Shown: piece by piece, positions 34,916-44,371 of the stretch
Position numbering within the stretch: position 1 is the first letter of the stretch
How the letters are laid out: each line of letters begins with the position of its first letter
Origin: Massilia terrae
GTDB lineage: Bacteria; Pseudomonadota; Gammaproteobacteria; Burkholderiales; Burkholderiaceae_D
Reading direction: 5' to 3'
NCBI RefSeq assembly: GCF_024753145.1
Contig: NZ_JANUGU010000001.1
Span: 1,550,001-1,614,000, forward strand
Length of the DNA: 64,000 bases
The notes under the pieces: model-generated
The model's database searches: none
Told to the model about the DNA's origin: nothing
Seen by the model: only the letters and a program-made list of their open reading frames with translations
Program-made: the position numbers and the translations under genes

Positions 34916-35650
34916 ATGGACAACAGGGATACGCGGGAGACCGCAGGAAAGGCCGCCGAGCGCCCGGCGCAGCTGGCCATTCATGAGCCGTTTCATGAGC
35001 AGCGCCCTTACCTGCTGGTAGCCGAACGCGTACGCGAATTCGCGCGCCAGAACGGCATCGGGCCGGGCGCGCGCCTGCCGTCGGAACGCATCCTGGCGAG
35101 TAAGCTGCACGTCAGCCGCGCCTCGCTCCGGGAAGCCCTGATCGCCCTTGAACTGGGCGGACTCATTGACGTGCGTAGCTGTTCCGGGGTATATCTTCGT
35201 GCCTGCAAAGTTAATCGATTACCCGAAGCTGGCCCGGGCCCGTTCGAACTATTGTCCGCGCGCCGCCTGGTCGAACCGGAACTGGCCGCGATGGCCGCCC
35301 GGGTGGCCACCGACGGCGCGATCGACGCCCTGTTCGCCGCCGCGGCCGAGATGGAACGGCTCCAGGGCGACAAGGCCGGCTGCGAGCGCGCCGACCGCGC
35401 CTTCCACCAGGCGATCGCCGAGGCCACCGGCAACAGCGCACTGGCCGGAGTCGTGGACTACTTGTGGAACCAGCGCGGCAGCCTCTGGCTCACGCTGGAA
35501 GAGCTTTTCGAAACCGAAGAGCTGAGGAAGGAAACGCTGGCCGACCACCGGCGCATCGTGCAAGCCATCTCGGCGCACGATCCGGCGGCCGCAAGGCAAG
35601 CGATGCGCGCGCACCTGGAGCGCGTAAGCCGGACGCTCTCACGTGGCTGA
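34916..35650 (+). CDS. FadR-subfamily GntR regulator of the pectin operon
   Basis: A 244-residue regulator. The winged helix (residues about 35-100) has GIGPGARLPSERILASKLHVSRASLREALIALELGG, followed by an FCD domain with LLSARRLVEPELAAMAARVA and the ADRAFHQAIAEATGNSAL metal-site segment, ending in HDPAAARQAMRAHLERV. The ATG at 34916 is the last start before the conserved domain; no strong ribosome site is seen there, so the start is uncertain by up to 80 residues. It resembles UxuR/ExuR-type proteins. It stands 136 bp before the GH28 gene and most likely controls the pectin operon in response to a uronate (inferred). Confidence 0.82.
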   Translation: MDNRDTRETAGKAAERPAQLAIHEPFHEQRPYLLVAERVREFARQNGIGPGARLPSERILASKLHVSRASLREALIALELGGLIDVRSCSGVYLRACKVNRLPEAGPGPFELLSARRLVEPELAAMAARVATDGAIDALFAAAAEMERLQGDKAGCERADRAFHQAIAEATGNSALAGVVDYLWNQRGSLWLTLEELFETEELRKETLADHRRIVQAISAHDPAAARQAMRAHLERVSRTLSRG

Positions 35651-35718
35651 CCGGACCAGGAACCAGATCGACCGTGCGACCTCGGCTACGCATCCGCGTG
35701 CCCTCGTCAGAACGGCAC

Positions 35719-35737
35719 GGAGCACGCGAGGTGCTCC
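35719..35737 (+). terminator. Possible short terminator between GntR and GH28 genes
   Basis: A 7-bp perfect stem (GGAGCAC with GTGCTCC) and a GCGAG loop followed by TGTTTGC. Placed 68 bp after the regulator stop. The T-tract is poor. Confidence 0.3.
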
Positions 35738-35786
35738 TGTTTGCACCGCTTCCCGGGTGCGGCTAACTATAACAGGAGACATCCGA

Positions 35787-37085
35787 ATGCTCATTTCCAC
35801 CCGCCCGGCATTGGCCGCTGGCGCCGCCGCGCTGGCCTGCGCGCTGGCGCCGCACGCGCACGCGCAGGACACGCGCAAGGTCAGCGAGCCCGTGGTCCCT
35901 CCCTCATGCGCGGTGCTGCACGCCGACCCGGCCACGCCCGGCCAGGACGACACCGCGCGCATCCAGGCCGCGATCAAGGCCTGCAAGCCCGGCCGCGCGC
36001 TGCACCTGGCGCCGCGCGACGGCGCCACCGGCTTCGTGTCCGGCCCGCTCACGCTCACCGACGGCGTGACGCTGGTCGTGGACCGCGGCGCGACCCTGTA
36101 CGCGAGCACCAACCCGGCCCTGTTCGACCGCGGCGCCGGCACCTGCGGCACCAACGACCAGAATGGCAGGGGCTGCAGCCCGCTCATCACCGTCAAGGGC
36201 GGCGCCGGCAGCGGCATCATGGGCGAAGGCGTGATCGATGGCCAGGGCGGCCGCCTGATCGACGGCAAGACCGAGAGCTGGTGGCAGATCGCGCGCCGCG
36301 CGCAAAAGGAAAAGAGCCGCCAGAACGTGCCGCGCCTGATCGTGGTCGACCAGGTGCGCGACTTCACGCTGTACCGCATCACCCTGCGCAATTCGCCCAA
36401 CTTCCACGTGACCACCAACCGCGTGGACGGTTTCACCGCCTGGGGCGTTCGCATCGACACGCCGCACGACGCCCGCAACACCGACGGCATCGACCCGGGC
36501 GCATCGCGCAACATCACCATCGCGCACAGCTACATCCGCACCGGCGACGACAATATCGCGATCAAGGCCGGCAGCGGGGCCACGGAAAACGTCTCGATCC
36601 TGCACAACCACTTCTATAGCGGCCATGGCATGTCGATCGGCAGCGAGACCAACGGCGGCGTGCGCAACATCCTGGTCGAAGACCTCGACCTGGACGGCAC
36701 CACCTCGGGCCTGCGCATCAAGAGCAATGACCGGCGCGGCGGCGAAGTGCGCGGTGTCGTCTACCGCAACGTCTGCATGCGCGACGTGAAGTGGCCGCTG
36801 TTCATCGACACCCATTACGAACCCGGCGAGAACGGCAACCTGATCCCGAATTACACCGGCGTACGCATGGAGCAGGTGCGCAGCCTGACGCCGGGCCGCC
36901 TGGCGCTGGGCGGCTACGACGACGCGCATCCGCTCAAGCTCGCGCTGCGCGACGTCGTCGTCGACGGCAAACCGCAGCTCAAGACCGAGTTCGCGCAGTT
37001 CGACGGCGCGATCAACGCCGCGGGCGCGCAGGCGCTCGACTGCAGCCGCCGCTTCGAGCCCTTCCCGGGAGACGAGGCGCACTGA
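35787..37085 (+). CDS. GH28 polygalacturonase/exo-galacturonosidase (first)
   Basis: A 432-residue secreted beta-helix hydrolase of galacturonan. The signal peptide ends at AHA-Q (residue 27). All GH28 catalytic blocks are present: NTDG (231-234, Asp233), TGDDN (Asp254, Asp255), SGHGMSIGS (His280) and RIK (310-312). GSETNGGVRN near 285-293 is typical of bacterial polygalacturonases. The ATG at 35787 follows an ACAGGAGAC ribosome site. It heads a series of pectin genes on the same strand. Endo- or exo-action cannot be fixed from sequence. Confidence 0.9.
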   Translation: MLISTRPALAAGAAALACALAPHAHAQDTRKVSEPVVPPSCAVLHADPATPGQDDTARIQAAIKACKPGRALHLAPRDGATGFVSGPLTLTDGVTLVVDRGATLYASTNPALFDRGAGTCGTNDQNGRGCSPLITVKGGAGSGIMGEGVIDGQGGRLIDGKTESWWQIARRAQKEKSRQNVPRLIVVDQVRDFTLYRITLRNSPNFHVTTNRVDGFTAWGVRIDTPHDARNTDGIDPGASRNITIAHSYIRTGDDNIAIKAGSGATENVSILHNHFYSGHGMSIGSETNGGVRNILVEDLDLDGTTSGLRIKSNDRRGGEVRGVVYRNVCMRDVKWPLFIDTHYEPGENGNLIPNYTGVRMEQVRSLTPGRLALGGYDDAHPLKLALRDVVVDGKPQLKTEFAQFDGAINAAGAQALDCSRRFEPFPGDEAH

Positions 37086-37183
37086 AACAGGATTCGAATC
37101 CGGCAAGGGATGACCCCTCGCCGGCCGAAAGCAAGTAGGCATATGAAATGCCTCACACACAAACCAAGCATGGGAGACCCCAC

Positions 37184-39994
37184 ATGAAGCAATACATTCG
37201 TCATCCAGGCTCGCGACTGGCTCTGACCTCGGTCGCACTGGCAGTGCTGACGCTCACCAACCCGGCCTTCGCGCAAGCGCAAGACGGCCAGGAGAAAATG
37301 GAGCGCGTCACGGTGACCGGTTCGTCGATCAAGCGCATCGCGACCGAGAACGCGCTGCCGCTGACGACCTACAAGGCGGAGGAACTGGAAGCCCAGGGCC
37401 TGACCACGATGTCCGAAGTCGCGGTCTCGCTGGTCACCGCGTCGACCAATGAACCGGTCGGCGGCGGCGGCAGCGGCACCATGATCAATATGCGTGGCCT
37501 GAACAGCAACCGCACCCTGGTCCTGCTGAACGGCCGCCGGCTGCCGAACGAGTCGATCGGCGACGCCACGGTCAACGTCGACGTGATCCCGATGAGCGCG
37601 ATCGACCGCGTCGAAGTGCTGCGCGACGGCGCATCCTCGATCTACGGCACCGACGCCATCGCCGGCGTGGTCAACTTCATCACCAAGCGCACCTACACCG
37701 GCGTCAAGCTGATCGCCAGCGACGTCAAGCCCGAGCGCAAGGGCGGCGGCGAGCAGCCGCGCGCATCGATCATCGCCGGCAAGGGCGAGCTGCAGAAGGA
37801 TGGCTGGAACGTCTACACCGCGCTGGACGTCCAGAAGCGCCACTCGCTGATGCAGAAGGACCGCCCGGAGATCTGGGACCCGGCCACCATCGTCGCGCTG
37901 GGCGGCACCCAGTTCACCACCAACACCTCCGGTTCGTCGGCCTCGCCGGCCAACTTCACCGTCTACAACAACGGCAAGGCCACCAGCACCACCGGCAACC
38001 CGTACTGGGCCACCGGCTGCACCAGCAACTACGCCAGCCAGTACAGCCTGGCCTCGACCAAGTCGAAGAACACCACCTGTGTCCTCGACCCGACGATCTA
38101 CCCGCAGCTGCTGCCGGAAGCGGCGCAGAGCACCCTGCTGACCAAGGCCTCGCTGCGCCATGGCGAAGACGGCGTGCTGTCGGTCGAGATGCTCAACACC
38201 GTGTCGTATATCGACGCGCTGAACCCGCCGCAAACCTTCGGCGCGAACGTCGACTACTCGGCGCTCAATCCGGGCGTGCGCCTGCCGCTGATGATCACCA
38301 AGTCGAGCAAGTGGTATCCGGGTAACGCCGGCGGCGTGCCGGCGGTGTCCGGCGTCACCGGCCAGGACCTGGCCCTGACCTGGAGCATGGACGAAGCCGG
38401 CCCGGCGATCACCGACGACCGCCAGCACACCAACCGCATCGTCGTCAACGACGAAGGCCTGGTGGCCGGCTGGGATTACCGCCTCGGCCTGAACGTGTCG
38501 CAGAGCCGCCGCGACGTCGGCTGGAAGAGCAACTTCTTCTCCACCCCGGGCATCTACCAGGGCGTGGCGAACGGCACCCTGAACCCGTTCGGCGTGCAGG
38601 ACAGCGCGGGCAAGACCTACCTCGACAGCATCCGCGAGGATGGCAAGACCTACCGCAGCGCCAAGGTGAAGTACTACGGCGCCGACTTCAACCTCTCGCG
38701 TTCGCTGTACGAGCTGCCGGGCGGTTCGCTGGCACTGGCGTTTGGCGGCGACCTGCACCGCGAATCCTACCGCGACAACACCGACATGGTGGCCGACCTG
38801 GTGACCTACAAGGTCTCAGGCAGCCCGGGCGCCAGCGCCGGCGGCGGCCGCAATGTCGGCGCGCTGTACGCCGAGGTGGACGCACCGGTCACCAAGACCC
38901 TGGACCTGACCGGCGCCGTGCGCGTCGACCGCTTCAGCGACTTCGGCTCGACCGTCAACCCGAAGATCAGCGCCCGCTGGGAAGCGAGCAAGAAGGTCAT
39001 GCTGCGCGCCACCGCCAGCACCGGCTTCCGCGCCCCGACCCTGCCGGAACTGTACGGCACCCCGCGCGTGCTGACCCCGTCGACCAACCGCTGGGATGAT
39101 CCGCTGCTGTGCCCGAGCGCGACGCCGTCGGTCCCGAACACCGGCACGCTCAATCCGAAGTACGCGAACCTGAACCTGGACCCGGCCACCGTCTGCAACA
39201 CCCGGCTGACCACCCTGACCGGCGCCAATCCGAACCTGCAACCGGAAAAGTCGAAGACCTTCACTGCGGGCATCGTGATCGAGCCGATCAAGAACTCGAT
39301 GGTCTCGTTCGACTTCTGGGACGTGCGCATGAAGGGCACGATCGCGCAGATGACCGAGGACACGATCTTCAGCAACCCGGCCAAGTACGCCAATCTGTTC
39401 GTGCGTAACCCGGACGGCACGCTGCAGTACATCGACGTCTCGCGCATGAACCTGGGCGGCCTGCACACCCAGGGCATCGACGTCGGCGCGAACTACGTGT
39501 ACCCGACCGCGACCATGGGCAAGTTCGGCGTCGCGCTGGACGGTACCTACGTGCGCAAGTACGAGACCCAGACCGAATCTGGCGGCGCGTGGAACGACAG
39601 CGTGGGCCAGCCTGGCGCGCTCGCGACCGGCGGCACCTCGTCCAATACCTACGTGTTCCGCTGGAAGTCGAACCTGCGCTTCTCGTGGTCGTACAAGGAC
39701 TTCGGCGCGCAGCTGACCCAGTCGTACACCTCGCACTACATCGACACCAATGCACTGCCGACCCAGCAGCCGGGCCAGCCGTTCTACAACGTGATCTCGC
39801 CGTACAAGATCTACAACCTGTCGACCAACTACAAGTTCAGCAAGAACTTCAGGTTGAGCTTCGGTGTGAACAATCTGCGCGACGTGAACCCGCCACTGTC
39901 GAACCAGCGCCTGTCCTCGCGTGTCGTCTTCGCGCGTAACATCGCCAAGCCGATCGGACGCACCTACGTCCTGAAAGGCGAATACACGTTCTAA
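37184..39994 (+). CDS. TonB-dependent receptor, oligosaccharide type (3)
   Basis: A 936-residue outer-membrane transporter. The ATG at 37184 follows GGGAGACC; the signal peptide ends near AFA-Q. The motif VTVTGSSIKR, the plug segment MRGLNSNRTLVLLNGRRLPNE, AIDRVEVLRDGASSIYGTDAIAGVVNFITKR, the barrel motif GFRAPTLPELYGT and the C-terminal Phe place it in the same subfamily as the receptor at 23.3 kb. It is set between two pectin hydrolases, so galacturonan or rhamnogalacturonan oligosaccharides are the likely cargo (inferred). The TSTTGNPYWATGC and DDPLLCP loops carry Cys residues probably forming extracellular disulphides. Confidence 0.9.
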   Translation: MKQYIRHPGSRLALTSVALAVLTLTNPAFAQAQDGQEKMERVTVTGSSIKRIATENALPLTTYKAEELEAQGLTTMSEVAVSLVTASTNEPVGGGGSGTMINMRGLNSNRTLVLLNGRRLPNESIGDATVNVDVIPMSAIDRVEVLRDGASSIYGTDAIAGVVNFITKRTYTGVKLIASDVKPERKGGGEQPRASIIAGKGELQKDGWNVYTALDVQKRHSLMQKDRPEIWDPATIVALGGTQFTTNTSGSSASPANFTVYNNGKATSTTGNPYWATGCTSNYASQYSLASTKSKNTTCVLDPTIYPQLLPEAAQSTLLTKASLRHGEDGVLSVEMLNTVSYIDALNPPQTFGANVDYSALNPGVRLPLMITKSSKWYPGNAGGVPAVSGVTGQDLALTWSMDEAGPAITDDRQHTNRIVVNDEGLVAGWDYRLGLNVSQSRRDVGWKSNFFSTPGIYQGVANGTLNPFGVQDSAGKTYLDSIREDGKTYRSAKVKYYGADFNLSRSLYELPGGSLALAFGGDLHRESYRDNTDMVADLVTYKVSGSPGASAGGGRNVGALYAEVDAPVTKTLDLTGAVRVDRFSDFGSTVNPKISARWEASKKVMLRATASTGFRAPTLPELYGTPRVLTPSTNRWDDPLLCPSATPSVPNTGTLNPKYANLNLDPATVCNTRLTTLTGANPNLQPEKSKTFTAGIVIEPIKNSMVSFDFWDVRMKGTIAQMTEDTIFSNPAKYANLFVRNPDGTLQYIDVSRMNLGGLHTQGIDVGANYVYPTATMGKFGVALDGTYVRKYETQTESGGAWNDSVGQPGALATGGTSSNTYVFRWKSNLRFSWSYKDFGAQLTQSYTSHYIDTNALPTQQPGQPFYNVISPYKIYNLSTNYKFSKNFRLSFGVNNLRDVNPPLSNQRLSSRVVFARNIAKPIGRTYVLKGEYTF

Positions 39995-40010
39995 GCGATT
40001 AGGCGTTCGC

Positions 40011-40039
40011 AAGCCGGCCGGTCCCAGGCCGGCCGGCTT
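40011..40039 (+). terminator. GC-rich hairpin between receptor and GH43 genes
   Basis: A perfect 11-bp stem (AAGCCGGCCGG with CCGGCCGGCTT) and a 7-base loop, 17 bp after the receptor stop. No T-tract follows, so it may cause partial termination or protect the upstream mRNA, giving more receptor than enzyme. Confidence 0.45.
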
Positions 40040-40062
40040 GTCCACCACAGCGAGACACCGCA

Positions 40063-41724
40063 ATGATTCGACCGTCTTACCGCAGCGCCGCCGCCCTCGC
40101 CGGGGCGGTACTGCTTCCGATGCTGCTGGCCGCCTGCGCAACCGCGCCGCGCGCACAGCAAGCTTCACTGGCCAACGAACCCTGGGTTGCCGACCTTGGC
40201 GATGGCCGCTACAAGAATCCCGTCCTCCACGCCGACTACTCCGATCCGGATGCGATCCGCGTGGGCGACATGTACTACATGACCTCGTCGAGCTTCAACA
40301 GCGTGCCCGGCCTGCCCCTGCTGGCCTCGCGCGACCTGGTCAACTGGGAGCTGGTCGGCCACGCGCTGCCCAAGCTGGTCCCCGCCGAACACTTCGCCAC
40401 GCCGCGCCTGGGCGACGGCGTGTGGGCGCCCTGCCTGCGCTACCACGACGGCAAATTCTGGATCTTCTATCCTGATCCCGACTACGGCATCTACGTGATC
40501 ACGGCTGACAATTTCGCCGGTCCGTGGAGCGAGCCGCACCTCCTCCTAGCCGGCAAAGGCCTGGAGGACCCTACCCCGCTGTGGGACGACGACGGCAATG
40601 CCTGGCTGCTGCACGGCTGGGTCAAGAGCCGCGCCGGCATCAACAACCTTCTCACCCTGCGCCGCATGGCGCCCGACGCCAGCCGTGTGCTCGACGAACA
40701 GGGCGAGACCATCATCGACGGCAGCAAGCTCCCCGGCTACCGAACCCTGGAAGGACCGAAGTTCTACAAGCAGGACGGCTGGTACTACGTGTTCGCGCCC
40801 GCCGGCGGCGTGGAGGAAGGCTGGCAGGCGGTGTTCCGCTCGCGCAGCATCCACGGCCCGTATGAAGTGCGCACCGTGATGGACCAGGGGAAGAGCCCGA
40901 TCAATGGCCCGCACCAGGGCGCATGGGTGCGCGCGCAGGACGGGAGCGACTGGTTCCTGCACTTCCAGGACAAGAACGCCTACGGCCGCGTGGTCCACCT
41001 GCAGCCGATGCGCTGGGCCGACGGCTGGCCGGTGATCGGCGAAGATGGCCCTCATCCGGGCACCGGACAGCCGGTGCTCACCCACGCCAAACCCGTGCAG
41101 GGCATGCCGGTCAAAGTCCCGGCCACCTCCGACGAATTCGACGCGCCCACGCTCGGCTTGCAGTGGCAATGGAACGCCAACAGCCAGCCCGGCTGGTACT
41201 CGCTCAGCGAGCGCCCCGGCATGCTGCGCCTGCATACCATCGCCGCGCCGGAAGCCACGGGCTACGTGCGCGCAACGCCGTCCATCCTGTCGCAGAAACT
41301 GCCGGCGCCGGCATTTGTCGTCAATACCCATGTGCAGTTCAACGACGCGGTCGACGGCGACCGCGCGGGCCTCATCGTCAACGCCATGCAGTACGCCTGG
41401 ATCGGCCTGCGCAAAGCGGGCGATGCGACACAGCTGGTGTACACCACCTGCTCGCCGGCCAAGATGCGCTGCACCGAAACGCCCAGCGTGATCCTGGACC
41501 ACGCGCCCTCCTCGCTCTACCTGCGCATGCAGATGGCGGATGGCGCCGTGGCCAGCTTCGCGTACAGCCTCGATAACGCCAACTTCATCACGGTCGGGCA
41601 GCCCTTCAGCGTCAGCAAGGGCCGCTGGGTCGGCGCGCAGGTCGGCCTGTTCAGCGTGGGCGACAAGCCCGGCGCGAAACAGTCCAGCCTCGACGTCGAC
41701 TACTTCCGCGTCACCGCACACTAA
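40063..41724 (+). CDS. GH43 lipoprotein (GH43_12-like arabinosidase/xylosidase)
   Basis: A 553-residue five-bladed propeller hydrolase with a C-terminal beta-sandwich. The lipobox LAAC puts the acylated Cys at residue 25, so it is an envelope lipoprotein. GH43 acids: Asp61 in ADYSDPD (base), Asp169 in LEDPTPLW (pKa modulator) and Glu230 in LEGPKFYK (acid). WAPCLRYHDGKFWIFYPDPDYG is typical of the large GH43 enzymes with a C2 domain (residues about 355-553, including LRLHTIAAPEATGYVRATPSILSQK). Likely removes arabinofuranose or galactose side chains of pectin; the exact sugar is not determinable here. It is 11 bp from the second GH28 gene. Confidence 0.84.
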   Translation: MIRPSYRSAAALAGAVLLPMLLAACATAPRAQQASLANEPWVADLGDGRYKNPVLHADYSDPDAIRVGDMYYMTSSSFNSVPGLPLLASRDLVNWELVGHALPKLVPAEHFATPRLGDGVWAPCLRYHDGKFWIFYPDPDYGIYVITADNFAGPWSEPHLLLAGKGLEDPTPLWDDDGNAWLLHGWVKSRAGINNLLTLRRMAPDASRVLDEQGETIIDGSKLPGYRTLEGPKFYKQDGWYYVFAPAGGVEEGWQAVFRSRSIHGPYEVRTVMDQGKSPINGPHQGAWVRAQDGSDWFLHFQDKNAYGRVVHLQPMRWADGWPVIGEDGPHPGTGQPVLTHAKPVQGMPVKVPATSDEFDAPTLGLQWQWNANSQPGWYSLSERPGMLRLHTIAAPEATGYVRATPSILSQKLPAPAFVVNTHVQFNDAVDGDRAGLIVNAMQYAWIGLRKAGDATQLVYTTCSPAKMRCTETPSVILDHAPSSLYLRMQMADGAVASFAYSLDNANFITVGQPFSVSKGRWVGAQVGLFSVGDKPGAKQSSLDVDYFRVTAH

Positions 41725-41735
41725 AGGCTTCAAAC

Positions 41736-43571
41736 ATGAGCAATCACATCAACCAACAACGCCGCCTGGTCCTGCGCGGCGCCGCCGGCGCGGCCGCCCT
41801 GCTGGCCGGCGGCGGCACGGCTCTCGCGGCCGGCCCCGCCAACGCCAATCCCTGGGCCGAGGCCGACCGCATCATCAGGTACTTCGCCAAGCCCCTGAAC
41901 TTTCGCAAGCAGGACTTCGTCATCACCGCCTACGGCGCCAGTTCGTGCGACGTGGTGCAGGCCGAAGCCTGGATCTCGTTCACCGACCGCGGCCAGGTCA
42001 GCACGCCGGCGCCGGGCGCCAAGGACTGCTACCCGGCCATCGCCGCCGCCATCGCCGCCTGCCACAAGGCCGGCGGCGGCCGCGTGCTGATCCCGGCCGG
42101 TAACTGGCTGTGCGCCGGCCCGATCGTGCTGCTGTCGAACGTGAACGTGCACCTCGCGGCAGGCGCCCACGTCTACTTCAGCAATAACCCGGCCGACTAC
42201 GCCAAGTATGGCGAATTCGATTGCGGCGCGAACGGCAAGTTGACCTTGTCGCGCTGGGAAGGCAACGACTGCCTGAACTATTCGCCGCTGGTCTACGCGC
42301 GCGGCCAGAAAAATATCGCTCTCACCGGCGAGGACTGGACCTCGATCCTCGACGGCCAGGCCGGCCTGCCGTTCCAGGGCGATCCCGATTGCTGGTGGTC
42401 GTGGAAGGGCCGCGTGCGCAAGGGGATCGACCACGTGCCGCACACCGACGGCAAGACCGAAGTCGCGATCAACCCGATCAACCCGGCCTCGCTGGCCGAA
42501 GCCGCGCCGCACCTGTCTGCCGAAGAAGCCAACCGCATCCAGGGCGGCGACAAGGACTTCCAGTCCGACGTCCACCTGCTGCGCGCGCTGGGCGAGGCCC
42601 GCGTGCCGGCCGAGAAGCGTGTGTTCGGCATCGGCCACTACCTGCGCCCGCACGGCGTGCAATTCATCGACTGCGCCGGCGTGCTGTGCGCCGGCTACCA
42701 GCTCAATCACACCCCGTTCTGGCAGCACAACCCGGTCGGCTGCCGCGACCTGCATGCCAAGGGCGTGTTCGCCAACAGCATGGGGCCGAACAGCGACGGC
42801 TTCGATCCGGAATCCTGCCATCGCGTGCTGATCGAAGGCTGCCAGTTCAACACCGGCGACGACTGCATCGCGATCGACTCGGGCAAAGGCCCGGACATCC
42901 AGTACGGCCCGTCGCAGGACATCGTGATCCAGGACTGCACCATGCAGAGCGGCCACGGCGCGCTGACGCTTGGCTCGATCATGTCTGGCGGTATCCAGAA
43001 CGTGTACGCGCAGCGCCTGCTGTTCGAGAACAAGCACTGGAAGACCGACCCACTGAGCATCGCGATCCGCCTCAAGACCAATATGAGCCGCGGCGGCTTC
43101 CTGCGTAACTTCTACGTCCGCGACATCAAGATCCCGAACGGCATCGCCACCAAGCCCTCGTTCTACAAGCCTGCGAAAGGCTCGGGCATCCCGGCCAACA
43201 CAGTGGCCAGCGGCGCCGGCGCAGTGATCACCTTCGACTGCGACTACGACGCGGCGAACGACACCATGCGTATCCGTCCGCCGGAAGTCCACAACGTGCA
43301 CATCTCCGGCGTCGTGGTCGGCAATGTGCAGGCCCAGGGCGGCAGCTACTCCTGCTACCAGCCGCTGGTGGTGCTCGGCCCGGTCGCGGCCAACTACAAT
43401 GGCGCGGGCACGCCGGACATCAGGCCGGTCGCCAACGTCACGATCAGCGACTGCGACTTCGGCACGCCGGTCAACGGCAAGCAGCCGTTCTACCTGTACA
43501 ACGCACGCGACATCAAGCTGAAGAACGTGAAGCTCGGCGCGCAAATCGTCAACCAGACGCTGTCCTCCTGA
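41736..43571 (+). CDS. GH28 hydrolase (second, long form with insertion, Tat signal)
   Basis: A 611-residue beta-helix hydrolase with a Tat-like signal (RRLVLRGAAGAAALLAGG). GH28 catalytic blocks: NSDG (352-355, Asp354), TGDDC (Asp375, Asp376), SGHGALTLGS (His407) and IRLKTN. Compared with the 432-residue GH28 in the same operon, about 100 extra residues lie before the catalytic part (roughly 205-295: DCWWSWKG to GEARVPAEKRVFG). A Cys-rich N-terminus is also seen. Such long forms occur among exo-acting and rhamnogalacturonan-directed GH28 enzymes. The neighbouring acetylesterase and receptor support a role on rhamnogalacturonan or acetylated pectin (inferred). Confidence 0.86.
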   Translation: MSNHINQQRRLVLRGAAGAAALLAGGGTALAAGPANANPWAEADRIIRYFAKPLNFRKQDFVITAYGASSCDVVQAEAWISFTDRGQVSTPAPGAKDCYPAIAAAIAACHKAGGGRVLIPAGNWLCAGPIVLLSNVNVHLAAGAHVYFSNNPADYAKYGEFDCGANGKLTLSRWEGNDCLNYSPLVYARGQKNIALTGEDWTSILDGQAGLPFQGDPDCWWSWKGRVRKGIDHVPHTDGKTEVAINPINPASLAEAAPHLSAEEANRIQGGDKDFQSDVHLLRALGEARVPAEKRVFGIGHYLRPHGVQFIDCAGVLCAGYQLNHTPFWQHNPVGCRDLHAKGVFANSMGPNSDGFDPESCHRVLIEGCQFNTGDDCIAIDSGKGPDIQYGPSQDIVIQDCTMQSGHGALTLGSIMSGGIQNVYAQRLLFENKHWKTDPLSIAIRLKTNMSRGGFLRNFYVRDIKIPNGIATKPSFYKPAKGSGIPANTVASGAGAVITFDCDYDAANDTMRIRPPEVHNVHISGVVVGNVQAQGGSYSCYQPLVVLGPVAANYNGAGTPDIRPVANVTISDCDFGTPVNGKQPFYLYNARDIKLKNVKLGAQIVNQTLSS

Positions 43572-43580
43572 AGGAACACG

Positions 43581-44357
43581 ATGAACAAGCATCTCACCGC
43601 ACTCGCCGCCGCCCTGCTCCTGCCGATCGCTGGCGCGCAGGCCGCAAGCCTCGAACCGATCCGCGTGATCCTGGTCGGCGACTCCACCATGGCCTCGCGC
43701 AGCGGCTACGGCGACGCCCTGTGCCAGCGCTTCACGCCTGAAGTCACCTGCGTCAACCTCGCGCGTGGCGGCCGCAGTTCGGCCAGTTTCCGCAAGGAGG
43801 GCCGCTGGGCCGAAGTGCAGTCCATGCTGCGCGACGGTGGCAAGTACAAGGCCAGCTACGTGCTGGTCCAGTTCGGGCACAACGACCAGCCGGGCAAGCC
43901 GGGCCGCTCGACCGACCTGGTGACCGAATTCCCTGTCAATATGGCCAGCTACGTCACAGAGGCGCGCGCGCTCGGCGGCGTGCCGGTGCTGGTGACGCCG
44001 CTGACGCGCCGCAGCTTCAAGGGCGACTACCTGCGCGACGACCTCGCGCCCTGGGCCGCCGCCACGCGCAAGGTCGCGCAGGAGAACCATGCGGTCCTGC
44101 TCGACCTGAACGCCGACAGCGCCGCCGCCGTGCAGCAGATGGGCCAGGAGGAAGCCGACACGCTGGCGATGGCGCCGCCGCCACCCAAGGCCGCCGCGCC
44201 CACGGACCTCAACAAGGCCGAACCGGTCGGCACGCCCAAGAGCGCCTTCGACCGCACCCACCTCGGCAAGAAGGGTTCTGCGCTATTCTCGGGGATGGTC
44301 GCGAAAGAACTGGTGCAGGCCGTGCCGGACATCGCGCCTTACCTGAAACAGCAATAA
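43581..44357 (+). CDS. CE12-type rhamnogalacturonan acetylesterase
   Basis: A 258-residue secreted SGNH hydrolase removing acetyl groups from pectin or rhamnogalacturonan. The signal peptide ends near AQA-A. SGNH blocks: GDST (33-36, catalytic Ser35), GRSS (64-67), GHND (99-102) and DRTHLG (Asp224, His227). LTRRSF and the NMASYVTEARALGGVPVLVTPL stretch are typical of CE12. An unusual Pro/Ala-rich stretch of about 20 residues (AMAPPPPKAAAPTDLN) precedes the final catalytic block. It starts 9 bp after the second GH28 gene and ends 14 bp before the PL10 gene. Confidence 0.9.
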   Translation: MNKHLTALAAALLLPIAGAQAASLEPIRVILVGDSTMASRSGYGDALCQRFTPEVTCVNLARGGRSSASFRKEGRWAEVQSMLRDGGKYKASYVLVQFGHNDQPGKPGRSTDLVTEFPVNMASYVTEARALGGVPVLVTPLTRRSFKGDYLRDDLAPWAAATRKVAQENHAVLLDLNADSAAAVQQMGQEEADTLAMAPPPPKAAAPTDLNKAEPVGTPKSAFDRTHLGKKGSALFSGMVAKELVQAVPDIAPYLKQQ

Positions 44358-44371
44358 AGAGGAGCAGGCAG

